Part shown: one piece after another, positions 49,441 to 58,107 of the stretch
Layout: every line of letters starts with the position of its first letter
How positions within the stretch are numbered: position 1 is the first letter of the stretch
NCBI GenBank assembly: GCA_049487715.1
Contig: CP150572.1
Span: 248,001 to 312,000, forward strand
Direction of reading: 5' to 3'
Source: Pycnococcus provasolii
Taxonomy: Eukaryota; Chlorophyta; Pseudoscourfieldiophyceae; Pseudoscourfieldiales
Length of the DNA stretch: 64,000 nt
Notes under the pieces: model-generated
Database searches by the model: none
What the model was told of the DNA's origin: nothing
Seen by the model: only the letters and a program-made list of their open reading frames with translations
Made by a program: the position numbers and the translations under genes

Positions 49441-52400
49441 ATGAATCATAAGAATACGGAAAATATTCATCCTGTGCTTTGGAATACCAACTTGAAGGAC
49501 AGGCAGGATGATGCTTGTGCGGGTAATAGTGGTGCGTGCGCTGCTGGCGCTGCTCATGCTGGTGTACCGGCGTGTGCTGGTGGTGGTGGAGCTGCTCTTG
49601 CTGGCGCTGCTCAAGCTGGTGTATCGGCGGCTTGTTCTGCTGGTGGTGCGTGCGCTGGTAGTGCATGTGCTGGTGCGCTTGCTGGCGCTGCTCATGCTGG
49701 TGCGTCGGCGTTTCCTGCTGGTCCGTGCGCTGCTTCTGGTGGTGGTGCGTCGGCATGTGCTTCTGGTGCTGCTGGCGGTGCTGCGCCAGCACCAGGGAGT
49801 GGCGGTGGAACGACACCTGCAGCACCAGCACCACCAGCAGAGCCTTCGGAGGCAGCAGCCGCTGCATCTGCAGGTGGTGGCACGACGCTCCGCCTCGCCA
49901 ACCACACAGTCTCCTTCCCCGTGCGCCCGTACGCCGCGCAGTGCGCCGTCATGTTCAACGTCATCAAAACGCTCGAGACGGGAGGGAACGCGCTCATCGA
50001 AAGCCCGACGGGAACCGGGAAAACGCTCGCGCTGCTCTGCGCGGTTCTGGCTTGGCAAACGCAGAGAAAGCAAACGCTGCTCAGCACGGCTCACAAGCAC
50101 GGGCACGCAAGCAAGTCGCCTCTCGACATACCCATGTGCTCGCTGCCAGCACCCACGCCGACGACCCAGGCGAGCGACGACGATGTCACGCCGCCGCCGC
50201 CGCCGCCGCCGCCGCCAGCACAGACGAAGGCCAAAAATGGAAAGGACGCTGACAAGCAGAAGGACGACGTCCCGCGACCGCCCGTCATCTACTACACCAC
50301 GAGAACGCACAGCCAGATTGCTCAGGTGGTGCGCGAGCTAGCTCGCACGGCGTACCGTCCCAAAATTGCCATACTGGCGAGTCGAAGCCACTACTGCATC
50401 AACGACGCCGTGCGGCGTGCGCCCGGAGGGTCGAGTGCCGTGGCTGACGCATGTCGAACGCGCCTGCGTGAGCCGGAGGGGTCCGCGCACGGGTGCCCGT
50501 ACCGCCCTCCGCGTGCTGGAGTGAATGCCAACAACGGCAATGCCTTTTCGAAGGCGAGCCGCCTTCGAGCAGCCGTCGCGCGCGCGGAGGATCCTGTGGA
50601 CATCGAGGACCTCAACAAGCTCGGCAAGCGGCACAAGAGCTGCCCGTACTTCGCCGCGCAGGAGCTCGCGCGCGATGCGGAGCTGGTGTTCTGCCCGTAC
50701 AACGTGCTCATGGACCCCACGGTGCGCGCGTCGATGGGCATTGATTTAGCGGGTGGAGTCGTCGTCATGGACGAGGCGCACAACGCCGAGGCGATCTGCG
50801 CGGATGCCGCCGGATGCGAGTGCACGCTCGACCGGCTCGAGTCGGCGGCGGGTGCGCTGCAGCGTGCGCTGCAAAATCAAGCTGGGGAATGCAAGGAGCG
50901 CGACGCGTACGTGTCCCTGGAGTGCGCCGTGACGCGCGTGTGCGGCTGGCTGCGTGAGCAGGCGAACCGAGCGTTCGGCACCACGGTGGTCTGCACGGAG
51001 AAGACGGAGAGGGTGTTTGCGGGTGCGGATTTGGTGGAGCAGCTCGGGAACGCTTCGCTGAGCGCGGATGCCATTGCAAAATTGGCTGACGCGCTCAACG
51101 TCGTGCGCAAGGCTGAGGAGGAGGCGGAGCAGATGAGAGTGAATGCTGCTCGCGAGGAGAATCGGCGGACGTCCGGTGAGCAGCAGCATGGCCCGGTGAG
51201 CAGCAACCTGCTCGAGACGCTCGGGCGTCTGTTTGGCACCGCGGGACTCGCGCTCGGCGGAGGCGTCAGTCGCATACAGTCGTACAGATTGGCGGTTGTG
51301 AGAGAACCTGGCGCCGATGCTGCTCACCCGGTGCTCAGCATGTGCTTGTGGTGCCTCAGCCCCTCCGTGGCATTCACGCAGGTGAGCGGCGATGCGCACG
51401 CCGTTTTATTAGCGAGCGGAACGCTCGCGCCGCTCGGCTCGTTTGCGTCTGAACTAGGCGCGACGTTTCTAAGGACGGTGGAGGCGAACCACGTCGTGCC
51501 GCCCGAGAATGTGTGCGCAGTCTGCGTGGCGAATGGACCCAGCGGAATTGGGCTGGATGCCAGCTACGCGGGAACTAGCTCTGCTAGGGTGCTCGACGAG
51601 TACGGTGCGGCCTTGTGCCATGTCTGTGCGTCCACGCCGGGAGGCGTGCTGTGCTTCTTTCCATCGCACGCGGCGATGGAGAGGTTTGCTGCGCGATGGG
51701 AGAGCGCTGGATGGATGGCAAAGCTGAAGAGCTTGAAAACTGTGGTGCAGGAGCCGCGCGCGAGTGCTGGTGACGTAGCGCTTAATGGAGTGATTGCAGG
51801 GCATTACGCCGCCGTGGCGCGAGGCGCGGCGGCGATGGCGATGGGTGCGGCTAGTGCCGGTGGCAGTTTGTTTCTCGCTGTCTGTCGCGGGCGCGTCAGC
51901 GAGGGGCTCGACTTCAGCGACGAGAATTGTCGCTGCGTCGTCATCATCGGCGTCCCCTACCCGAATGTCAGGGATCCGCGAGTGGCCCTGAAGCGCGCCT
52001 TCAACGACGAGCGCTGCCGCCTGGCGGCGAGCAGGGTGGCGGCGAGCGTCGGCGGGGCGAGCGTCTTGCCGGGTGGCCAGTGGTACGCCCAGCAAGCGTA
52101 CAGGGCGCTCAACCAAGCAGTGGGCCGATGCCTGCGCCATCGCAACGACTGGGGCAGCGTCGTATTGCTTGACGCGCGTTTCACTGAAGCGCGCGCCCAG
52201 GAAATGCTGCCCAAGTGGCTGCGCGCGCGGCTGCGGAACGCGCCGACATTCCGGATGGCGGTGAATGCTCTTGGCGCTTTCGCGCGCGACAGGCGCGCGA
52301 CGCTCGGCGCATGGGTCCCGACGCCGGCGGCGCTGGCGGCGGCGAAAGCAGCGGCAGGCGGCGGCGGGTCGGGCGCACCGATGCGCCAGGTCGCCATTGC

Positions 52401-52557
52401 GCGCAAGCGCAAAGCAGGAGGTGGTGATGGATCGGTTGCGGCGGCGCGTCCCAAACAGCAAACGCCAACGGCGCAAAGCGCTGCGGCGCCTCTTCCAGCA
52501 GCGCCGTCACGCTTTGTTGCGCGGCTCGATTGGAGTCGCCCTGGCGCGCCATACTAA
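49441..52557 (+). CDS. FANCJ/BRIP1-type iron-sulfur DNA helicase
   Basis: The protein has 1,038 residues. The first 145 are an Ala/Gly/Cys-rich low-complexity segment. The superfamily 2 helicase core starts at VSFPVRPYAAQ. The P-loop is ESPTGTGKT, motif Ia is YYTTRTHSQIAQV, and the DEAH box is VVMDEAHNAE. Four cysteines (SHYC, ADAC, HGCPY, KSCPYF) form the XPD-type Fe-S cluster. Motifs GRVSEGLDF, GVPYPNVRDPRVALKRAFND, LPGGQWYAQQAYRALNQAVG and RCLRHRNDWG follow FANCJ more closely than RTEL1 or XPD. FANCJ unwinds G-quadruplexes and acts in crosslink repair. That is suggestive in a genome rich in G-runs and TTAGGG words, but this link is inference. The N-terminal segment could hide a missed intron. 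Confidence 0.88.
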   Translation: MNHKNTENIHPVLWNTNLKDRQDDACAGNSGACAAGAAHAGVPACAGGGGAALAGAAQAGVSAACSAGGACAGSACAGALAGAAHAGASAFPAGPCAASGGGASACASGAAGGAAPAPGSGGGTTPAAPAPPAEPSEAAAAASAGGGTTLRLANHTVSFPVRPYAAQCAVMFNVIKTLETGGNALIESPTGTGKTLALLCAVLAWQTQRKQTLLSTAHKHGHASKSPLDIPMCSLPAPTPTTQASDDDVTPPPPPPPPPAQTKAKNGKDADKQKDDVPRPPVIYYTTRTHSQIAQVVRELARTAYRPKIAILASRSHYCINDAVRRAPGGSSAVADACRTRLREPEGSAHGCPYRPPRAGVNANNGNAFSKASRLRAAVARAEDPVDIEDLNKLGKRHKSCPYFAAQELARDAELVFCPYNVLMDPTVRASMGIDLAGGVVVMDEAHNAEAICADAAGCECTLDRLESAAGALQRALQNQAGECKERDAYVSLECAVTRVCGWLREQANRAFGTTVVCTEKTERVFAGADLVEQLGNASLSADAIAKLADALNVVRKAEEEAEQMRVNAAREENRRTSGEQQHGPVSSNLLETLGRLFGTAGLALGGGVSRIQSYRLAVVREPGADAAHPVLSMCLWCLSPSVAFTQVSGDAHAVLLASGTLAPLGSFASELGATFLRTVEANHVVPPENVCAVCVANGPSGIGLDASYAGTSSARVLDEYGAALCHVCASTPGGVLCFFPSHAAMERFAARWESAGWMAKLKSLKTVVQEPRASAGDVALNGVIAGHYAAVARGAAAMAMGAASAGGSLFLAVCRGRVSEGLDFSDENCRCVVIIGVPYPNVRDPRVALKRAFNDERCRLAASRVAASVGGASVLPGGQWYAQQAYRALNQAVGRCLRHRNDWGSVVLLDARFTEARAQEMLPKWLRARLRNAPTFRMAVNALGAFARDRRATLGAWVPTPAALAAAKAAAGGGGSGAPMRQVAIARKRKAGGGDGSVAAARPKQQTPTAQSAAAPLPAAPSRFVARLDWSRPGAPY

Positions 52558-52671
52558 TCTTAGTTGTAAATGAAAGATTCTTTGATGCAGAAATTAGTCT
52601 TTTGTGCCAAATCTTCCCAGCCACGAGCCGGGGATAACCCAGAGATAACCCTAACCAACCCTAACCATACT

Positions 52672-52755
52672 AAAGCCCCCCGCAATGGGAAAGCGGGCCA
52701 CCCCGGGGTGAAATTCCCCGCCGGGGTGGTTCGCTTTCCCATTGCGGGGGGCTTT
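52672..52755. repeat. 84-bp near-perfect hairpin between convergent genes
   Basis: Two arms of about 37 bases (AAAGCCCCCCGCAATGGGAA on the left) pair with about three mismatches around a short loop. The hairpin sits between the converging 3' ends of FANCJ and methionine aminopeptidase, next to CCCTAACC words. It could be a small foldback element or a transcription/3'-end structure. I see no clear target-site duplication. Confidence 0.85.
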
Positions 52756-52834
52756 ACACTGACAAGAAACACTGACACACAAACACACAATTCTTCATTC
52801 TTTACATACACACATCACACAAATTCATCACAAA

Positions 52835-54067
52835 TCACAACAGATTCATCACACCTTCCAAATCCCCAAACAACCCAAGCCCACCCTCCTCCTTCGACTT
52901 CTCCCACCACAGCGGAGGACTCTCAGGGGTTCTCCCAGTAAGCAGCTCGTACCCATCCTCCGTCACCAATATCGTGTGCTCGAACTGCGCGCTCAGCCGG
53001 CCATCCTCCGTCGACGCCGTCCACCCGTCGGGCCACATGACGTCGCGCCAGCTCTTGCCGTTGATCATCGGCTCGATCGTGAACACGTGCCCAACCTTCG
53101 CCGCGCCAATCGCCTTGTTCTTCGCGTAGTGAGGTATGTTCGGCGCGCAGTGGAACAGCTCGCCAATGCCGTGGCCGCAGTACGTTCGCGTGACGCCGAG
53201 CCCCTTGCGGTTGGCAACCGACTGAATCGCATCCCCAAAGTCGCGGAATCGAACGCCAGGCTTCACCAGCGAGATAGCCTTGAACAGGCACTGGTACGCC
53301 GCGAGGACAATCTGCTTCGCCTCGTCGGAAACCTTGTCGTTGTCACCAACGACAAAAGTCTCGTTCAAGTCCGCGTGCATGCCATCCCTGTAGACGGAAA
53401 TGTCCACGTTAACAATGTCGCCCTCCTCGAGCGGTCGCTTGTCCGGTATTCCGTGGCAGATGACTTCGTTCACGGACGTGCAGCAGCTCTTCGGAAAGTT
53501 GTAGTAGTTCAGCGGCGACGGATAGCCGCCACCCGCGACGGTCACCTCGTGCACGACTCGGTCAATTTCGTCCGTCGTCACGCCAGGCTTGACGGCACGG
53601 TGCGCCGCGTCAATCACCTCCCGTCCTAGCCGGCACACCGCTCGCAGTCGTGCGATTTCCTCCTCCGTTCGAACTGGCACGATTCGCTGTTGTCTCGACT
53701 CTTCCTCCGAGACGGGAATGCCCGTAAGCGCGTAGTCCGTCTTGACAACGTTCGCGGGCACTGAGCGCGTCGGCCCGACGTGCGCGGGTCTCAGTGCGCC
53801 TGGGTACGGAAACGCAGGCATCGTGGCTGTTCGCCGTGAGCCACGGTCAATCGCATATCCCCATCCATCGGCCGGCTCGTCGGAATTTCCCTTGGAAGAA
53901 GCTTTGGCAAGCTTATGTATTGCCTTGTGCGATGCCCAGTTTTTTTTAAAGCACTCTTGCGTGCAGAACGACGACACGGCAGGAGGTAGTCCTAACGAGA
54001 GGCACTTCGGACACTGCAGCGAAGCCGGCAAACTACAACCGACGCACACCACACCACCGGATGACAT
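52835..54067 (-). CDS. MAP1A: Methionine aminopeptidase type 1 with N-terminal zinc finger
   Basis: The 410-residue protein starts at MSSGGVVCVGC. The N-terminal zinc finger (CVGC, CPKC, FCTQECFKKNW, H..H) is that of cytosolic eukaryotic MetAP1 and docks it to ribosomes. The catalytic pita-bread domain has the five metal ligands in VNVDISVY, MHADLNETF, GHGIGELFH, FTIEPMI and FEHTILVTEDG. It removes the initiator methionine from nascent proteins. Length and architecture match the family, and no anomaly is seen. Confidence 0.95.
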   Translation of the reverse strand: MSSGGVVCVGCSLPASLQCPKCLSLGLPPAVSSFCTQECFKKNWASHKAIHKLAKASSKGNSDEPADGWGYAIDRGSRRTATMPAFPYPGALRPAHVGPTRSVPANVVKTDYALTGIPVSEEESRQQRIVPVRTEEEIARLRAVCRLGREVIDAAHRAVKPGVTTDEIDRVVHEVTVAGGGYPSPLNYYNFPKSCCTSVNEVICHGIPDKRPLEEGDIVNVDISVYRDGMHADLNETFVVGDNDKVSDEAKQIVLAAYQCLFKAISLVKPGVRFRDFGDAIQSVANRKGLGVTRTYCGHGIGELFHCAPNIPHYAKNKAIGAAKVGHVFTIEPMINGKSWRDVMWPDGWTASTEDGRLSAQFEHTILVTEDGYELLTGRTPESPPLWWEKSKEEGGLGLFGDLEGVMNLL

Positions 54068-54466
54068 TGCTTGAGAACTTTAGGACTAAAAACACAAGAT
54101 TCGACAATCTAAGAAACCTTTAAAGTACTTTCAGAGTAACTCCAGAAGAAACCACCAGGCCTCTTGAACGACGGATAAATGACGGGATGAAGGGTGCGAA
54201 TGCGAATGGCGGCCAAGATGCGGCTTATTGGCGGCGCTCATGGGGAAACCCCGAATTCACCGAACCCCTAATCTTAACTCAAAGTTTTTACCTTTTTTTT
54301 TGATAACTCGTTCGTTCGTTTCGTGAAAGCCGCCATTCATTCATATTATTCGCACACCGTGTGTCGCCTTTTCCCCAATATTTCGTTTTTCGTTGTTTTG
54401 TTTTTCACAGAAGTTCCCTCGTTCAACTTACTTACCGTAGTTATCATAAAATATCAGGTTTATCCC
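54068..54466. other. Divergent intergenic region
   Basis: Shared upstream region of the MetAP1 and CREST-like genes. The only telomere-like word is degenerate (CCGAACCCCTAATCTTAAC, near 54255). An AT-rich stretch precedes the downstream start. Confidence 0.5.
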
Positions 54467-56494
54467 ATGGCGCAATCTCATCCTGAATCTGCTCATGCTC
54501 ATGCTCATGCACCTGCGTCTGCCTCGGCGTCGTCTCTAATTGAATCTGCTCATGCTCATGCACATGCACCTGCTCCTGACTCTGCGTCTCCATCTGCGTC
54601 GTCTCTAATTGAATCTGCTTCTGCGTCTTCTCTTCACAACAACAATAATAAGAGTAGTGGTGATACTTGCGAGTCAGGGGGACTTCCTCGTCATTCCCAT
54701 ACCATGAAGCAGGACGACGTCATCACACCTTCACCAGAGAAGACAACAAACAACCCCGACGACAACGCAGTCGCGGTGGTTGAGTTTCTCCAGCTCGGGA
54801 CCTTTTACGGCCTAGGCATTGCGGTCTTCCTGCTCGGAAACTCACTCGTCATGTGGTCGATACCGTCGTACAAAAAATTCTTCAGGCGCAAGAAAGAGCA
54901 GCGAGTGTCCCAACTACGCGACGAACAACTTGAATACGAGGCGTGTCGGCAACGACGCCAAGCGAGGAGGCAGGCTAGGCGCGACGCGCGAGCGAGGCGC
55001 AAACGTAAGCAGGATGCGTGGTCTCTCGTGGGGGAAGACGGCAACTCCCCGTCGTCAGTCTCGCAGGTGGCCACGGCGGCCGAGGCTCAAGTGAACTCGC
55101 GCCAACTCGGCGACGTGGCGACAACGCACAGCAGCACGGAGTGGCTCGACAGGCTCGACGGCGAAGATGCTGGTGCGCTGCCGCCGGTACAAGAAGATGT
55201 AGGGATGTCACACAGCCTCAGCGCGACCAACCTTGCGCGTCTGGCGGAGCAGGACGACTTAGACAGCTTGTCACGGCGTAGCCTTGACAGCATGAGGCCA
55301 AATCTCAGCCACAGGCCGCCACGACCTGAGACAAGACATATCAGTCCAAGCGCACGGAACTTGGCACTGACTGCCGCAACTCATGCGCCCGCGAGAAGGC
55401 GGCGCGATGGCTCGGCGTTCTCGGTGACCAGAGGTACGCCGGGGCGTTCTCGGGGTGCCGCTCCAGCCAAGGATGCCGAAGCGTCCGTGCCACGTTTGCG
55501 TCCGAGGCGCTTCATCCGAAGCGCAGCTGCGGCATCGAGATTAGCTGCTCGCCAATCGTACGTTGCCGCTCGCAAATCGTACGGAACGCTGAATGACGCG
55601 AGAGATCTGACGATGGATATGTCCGATAAAGTGAACATGTGGACCGAAAAGCGATGCTCCACGATCCTGCGAAAATTCGGTATACCTCCGATTCTGCTGT
55701 ACAGATCCAAGACGAGCTGCGGGGCTGGATGCGGCGACACGTCGTGGCTGATGACGGCGTGGAACGTCGTCACGTCCTATCCCTTTTGGACCCTAGGAAA
55801 TGTGCTGCACGATGCCGATCGTACCAAATCAACCCACAAGCACGCTGACTGGGCCTCGAAGGGCGTTTGCATGGGATCCATGATCTTCCACGCAAGCAGA
55901 GGTGACTGGAGGATTTTCCTGCGGAAGGCTGATTACATCTTCATCTCCTGTGCAAGCTATACCTTCGTTCGAGGAATTCAGCCACCGGAGGATGGTAAGC
56001 ACAGCTGGATCGAGAAGATTCGCCGCAGCCGGATCTTTAGTGGCATGAACCACACGATGACAATCTTCGAGCCGCTCATCACGAGCTTCGTCAATATCCT
56101 GGTGATCGAGTTCAGTCTGGTAGAACGGATGTTAAGCACTATCCGCTCGGCGCCAGCTGCCACCGCCGCAGCTGCCGCCTCCTGTGCTCGTTCGGAGGAG
56201 CATCTGCCACGTCCAAGGCGCTGGCTGCGCTCATTACGTCGTGTGTGGTCTCGTGTCATCAGCCCCGTATTTGGCAAGGAGAGGATGCAGACGGGCGACG
56301 TGCCACACTCGCACTGGGTTGTACACGGCTCGATCGCGATTCTTGGGGGGGTGTGCTTCTTCATCGAGGACTTCTTTCCGTCTGGACCCGTGCACGGCTT
56401 GTGGCATGTACTGGCATGGGCAGGATCGCGAACAGCCGCGCCGCTCCTCCGTCGGCCTAGTCAGCCATCTCCAGCTAGCACCGATGCTTCATAA
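54467..56494 (+). CDS. Putative CREST-superfamily-like membrane protein
   Basis: The protein has 675 residues from MAQSHPESAHAHAHA. An Ala/His/Ser repeat leader precedes a membrane segment at about 106-130 (LGTFYGLGIAVFLLGNSLVMW). A strongly basic coiled coil (RRQARRQARRDARARRKRK) and a long disordered linker follow. The C-terminal third is polytopic. It shows the three spaced signatures of the CREST superfamily (ceramidases, PAQR, Per1): Ser-x3-His in GSMIFHAS (about 471-475), Asp in KADYIFIS (about 487), and His-x3-His in HGLWHVLAW (about 643-647). These residues bind zinc in that superfamily, so a lipid amidase-type activity is plausible. Overall similarity is weak. Confidence 0.6.
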   Translation: MAQSHPESAHAHAHAPASASASSLIESAHAHAHAPAPDSASPSASSLIESASASSLHNNNNKSSGDTCESGGLPRHSHTMKQDDVITPSPEKTTNNPDDNAVAVVEFLQLGTFYGLGIAVFLLGNSLVMWSIPSYKKFFRRKKEQRVSQLRDEQLEYEACRQRRQARRQARRDARARRKRKQDAWSLVGEDGNSPSSVSQVATAAEAQVNSRQLGDVATTHSSTEWLDRLDGEDAGALPPVQEDVGMSHSLSATNLARLAEQDDLDSLSRRSLDSMRPNLSHRPPRPETRHISPSARNLALTAATHAPARRRRDGSAFSVTRGTPGRSRGAAPAKDAEASVPRLRPRRFIRSAAAASRLAARQSYVAARKSYGTLNDARDLTMDMSDKVNMWTEKRCSTILRKFGIPPILLYRSKTSCGAGCGDTSWLMTAWNVVTSYPFWTLGNVLHDADRTKSTHKHADWASKGVCMGSMIFHASRGDWRIFLRKADYIFISCASYTFVRGIQPPEDGKHSWIEKIRRSRIFSGMNHTMTIFEPLITSFVNILVIEFSLVERMLSTIRSAPAATAAAAASCARSEEHLPRPRRWLRSLRRVWSRVISPVFGKERMQTGDVPHSHWVVHGSIAILGGVCFFIEDFFPSGPVHGLWHVLAWAGSRTAAPLLRRPSQPSPASTDAS

Positions 56495-56548
56495 TGACTT
56501 GTGTAAGATAAATTATGTATATAGGAACAAAAAAATGCTTTGTGCTTT

Positions 56549-57499
56549 TTACTTCAACGCTTCAGCTGCATCTGCGACACTGGATACCGCCTTGGGTGAC
56601 CAACCGCCGCCTCCGACGAGAAGTTCGTACCCCTTGACACGCTCGTTAAGGTTCAGTCCACTCAACAATTCCCGTGCGCCCTTGTCTTCACCGGTAGCAT
56701 GCAGGAATCCAACAAGCGCAGCTCTCATATCGTCGCGAACATCCTCGGGTGCAGCGTTATCGTTCACAACGGCGCGTGCACTTTCGATCGCCTGAGCCTT
56801 TTCGTCGAGCTCGTACAGCGCGAGCGCTTTGTATGCTGTCGAAAGACTTTGCACGCCCGGAAAGTCGTCTCTCGTCGCCTCTTCGTACGATTCGACAGCC
56901 GCTCGCCAGTCGCCTTTACCACCTTGGGCGTTACCGAGTGCGCACAGGGTGAAACCGGACGCGTACTGAAATTGCTTACGTTCCAGGTTGGCCGCTTCCA
57001 TCAAGTCTGCCGTCGCCCCCTCCGCGTCTCCGCGCGCAAGTCACGTGACTCCCCTGTTGGAGAACGCCGCGGCGATCGTGGGGTCAGCGGCGATGGCTCG
57101 CGTCCACACCTCCTCCGCTTTCTCTGGGTCATCAGCGAGCGCCATCGCCTCCTCGAATAGTTTTTGCACTTGTTGCATTTTCCCCATTGGCAGCGCGGCT
57201 TGTGCTTGTGACGCGCTTCCCAAGATTCCCAAGGTCGTAGACGCTGTGATTGTAAGCGCAGACAAACAAGAGAGGACAGATCGCCGACTTTCCCAACATG
57301 GTGGTGATGATGGTGAAGAAGAAATCACCTCATCACCACCAGAAGCTGATGCACCGATGAATCGCACTACTCTTAAAGGGACTGGTGTAAGGCTGAGTCG
57401 TCGAGTCGAGCCTCCTGATGAAGATGATAAGACACTTCGCCGATGAACATGAGCACGAGCACGACAAGTTGTTGTTGGTGTTGATGAGCACGGCGCCAT
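56549..57499 (-). CDS. Lumenal TPR protein interrupted by an in-frame TGA
   Basis: From MAPCSSTPT there is one frame of 316 sense-length codons, broken by a single TGA at 57041-57043. Before it are a transit-like region and a twin-arginine thylakoid signal (ESRRSVLSCLSALTITAS to QAQAALPMGK), then a TPR start (VWTRAIAADPTIAAAFSNRG). After it the same frame continues the TPR fold without a gap (LARGDAEGATADLMEAANLE, FTLCALGNAQGGKGDWRAAV). The TGA falls where the family usually has Arg or another residue, so CGA-to-TGA is the simplest cause. Selenocysteine, a sequencing error, or readthrough cannot be excluded; I see no convincing SECIS in the 3' flank. Function within TPR plastid proteins is unknown. 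Confidence 0.7.
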
Positions 57500-57633
57500 C
57501 GCTGGTTGGTCACCTCCAGGGAGAGTGATGGGGCTGTTGTGCATTTTCTGGCCACAGGATTCTACATAAGTTCCATCCAGGATTCGTTTCCGGGAGGGGA
57601 AGAGGGGCGATCCGTCGGGGAGGGAGTGCACTG

Positions 57634-57670
57634 GTTAGGGTTAGGGTTAGGGTTAGGGTTAGGGTTAGGG
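57634..57670. repeat. Interstitial telomere-type array (TTAGGG)6
   Basis: Six uninterrupted GTTAGG units lie about 135 bp upstream of the TPR gene start, in CCCTAA sense relative to that gene. A second repeat, six GGTTT-type units, lies 50 bp further on at about 57719-57752. Confidence 0.95.
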
Positions 57671-57752
57671 GAGTGGGCTCGGGTCCTTCCTCCTTACTCC
57701 TTCCTTGGACTCACCTTGGTGGTTTGGTTTGGTTTGGTTTGGTTTGGTTTGG

Positions 57753-58107
57753 CACGTGAATAATAATCGTCTCATTCATTTGTCTCCAGGGGACTCTCAA
57801 GACCTCAATATACCATACGCCTATTGGTGTCTATGAGTAATAACGTCACGTCTACATACCGCCTACTTAGTTATCCTACATATACCGTTTGCAACAAGCC
57901 TTTCCAACCTCGGAGCACGAATTTTACGGTAACTTAGTCTATAAATTTTATATGTATGTAAGTATCCCGGGTGGTATGTACAAATTCTTTTTACTGGAAC
58001 GCTTGTCGCAAAGCAAACGCCGGCGAACCCCACGCCCACGGTAGAAAATCTTGTCGTGCCCGTCGACGACACAGTATAGGGACTCAGTGCGACCCCAGCT
58101 TTCGAAC
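57753..58107. other. AT-rich intergenic region
   Basis: I see no gene. It is the 3' flank of the GT90-like gene on the minus strand. Confidence 0.5.

Noticed and set aside
49403-49867. Gln/His-rich minus-strand frame at the start of FANCJ.
   Set aside because: Antisense of GCTGGCG-type repeats; the helicase frame runs through it. Kept only as a finding about the repeat.
56460-56548. Possible SECIS element downstream of the TPR gene that would decode the TGA as selenocysteine.
   Set aside because: An ATGA word is present, but I could not form the required long helix with the paired GA and apical AA.
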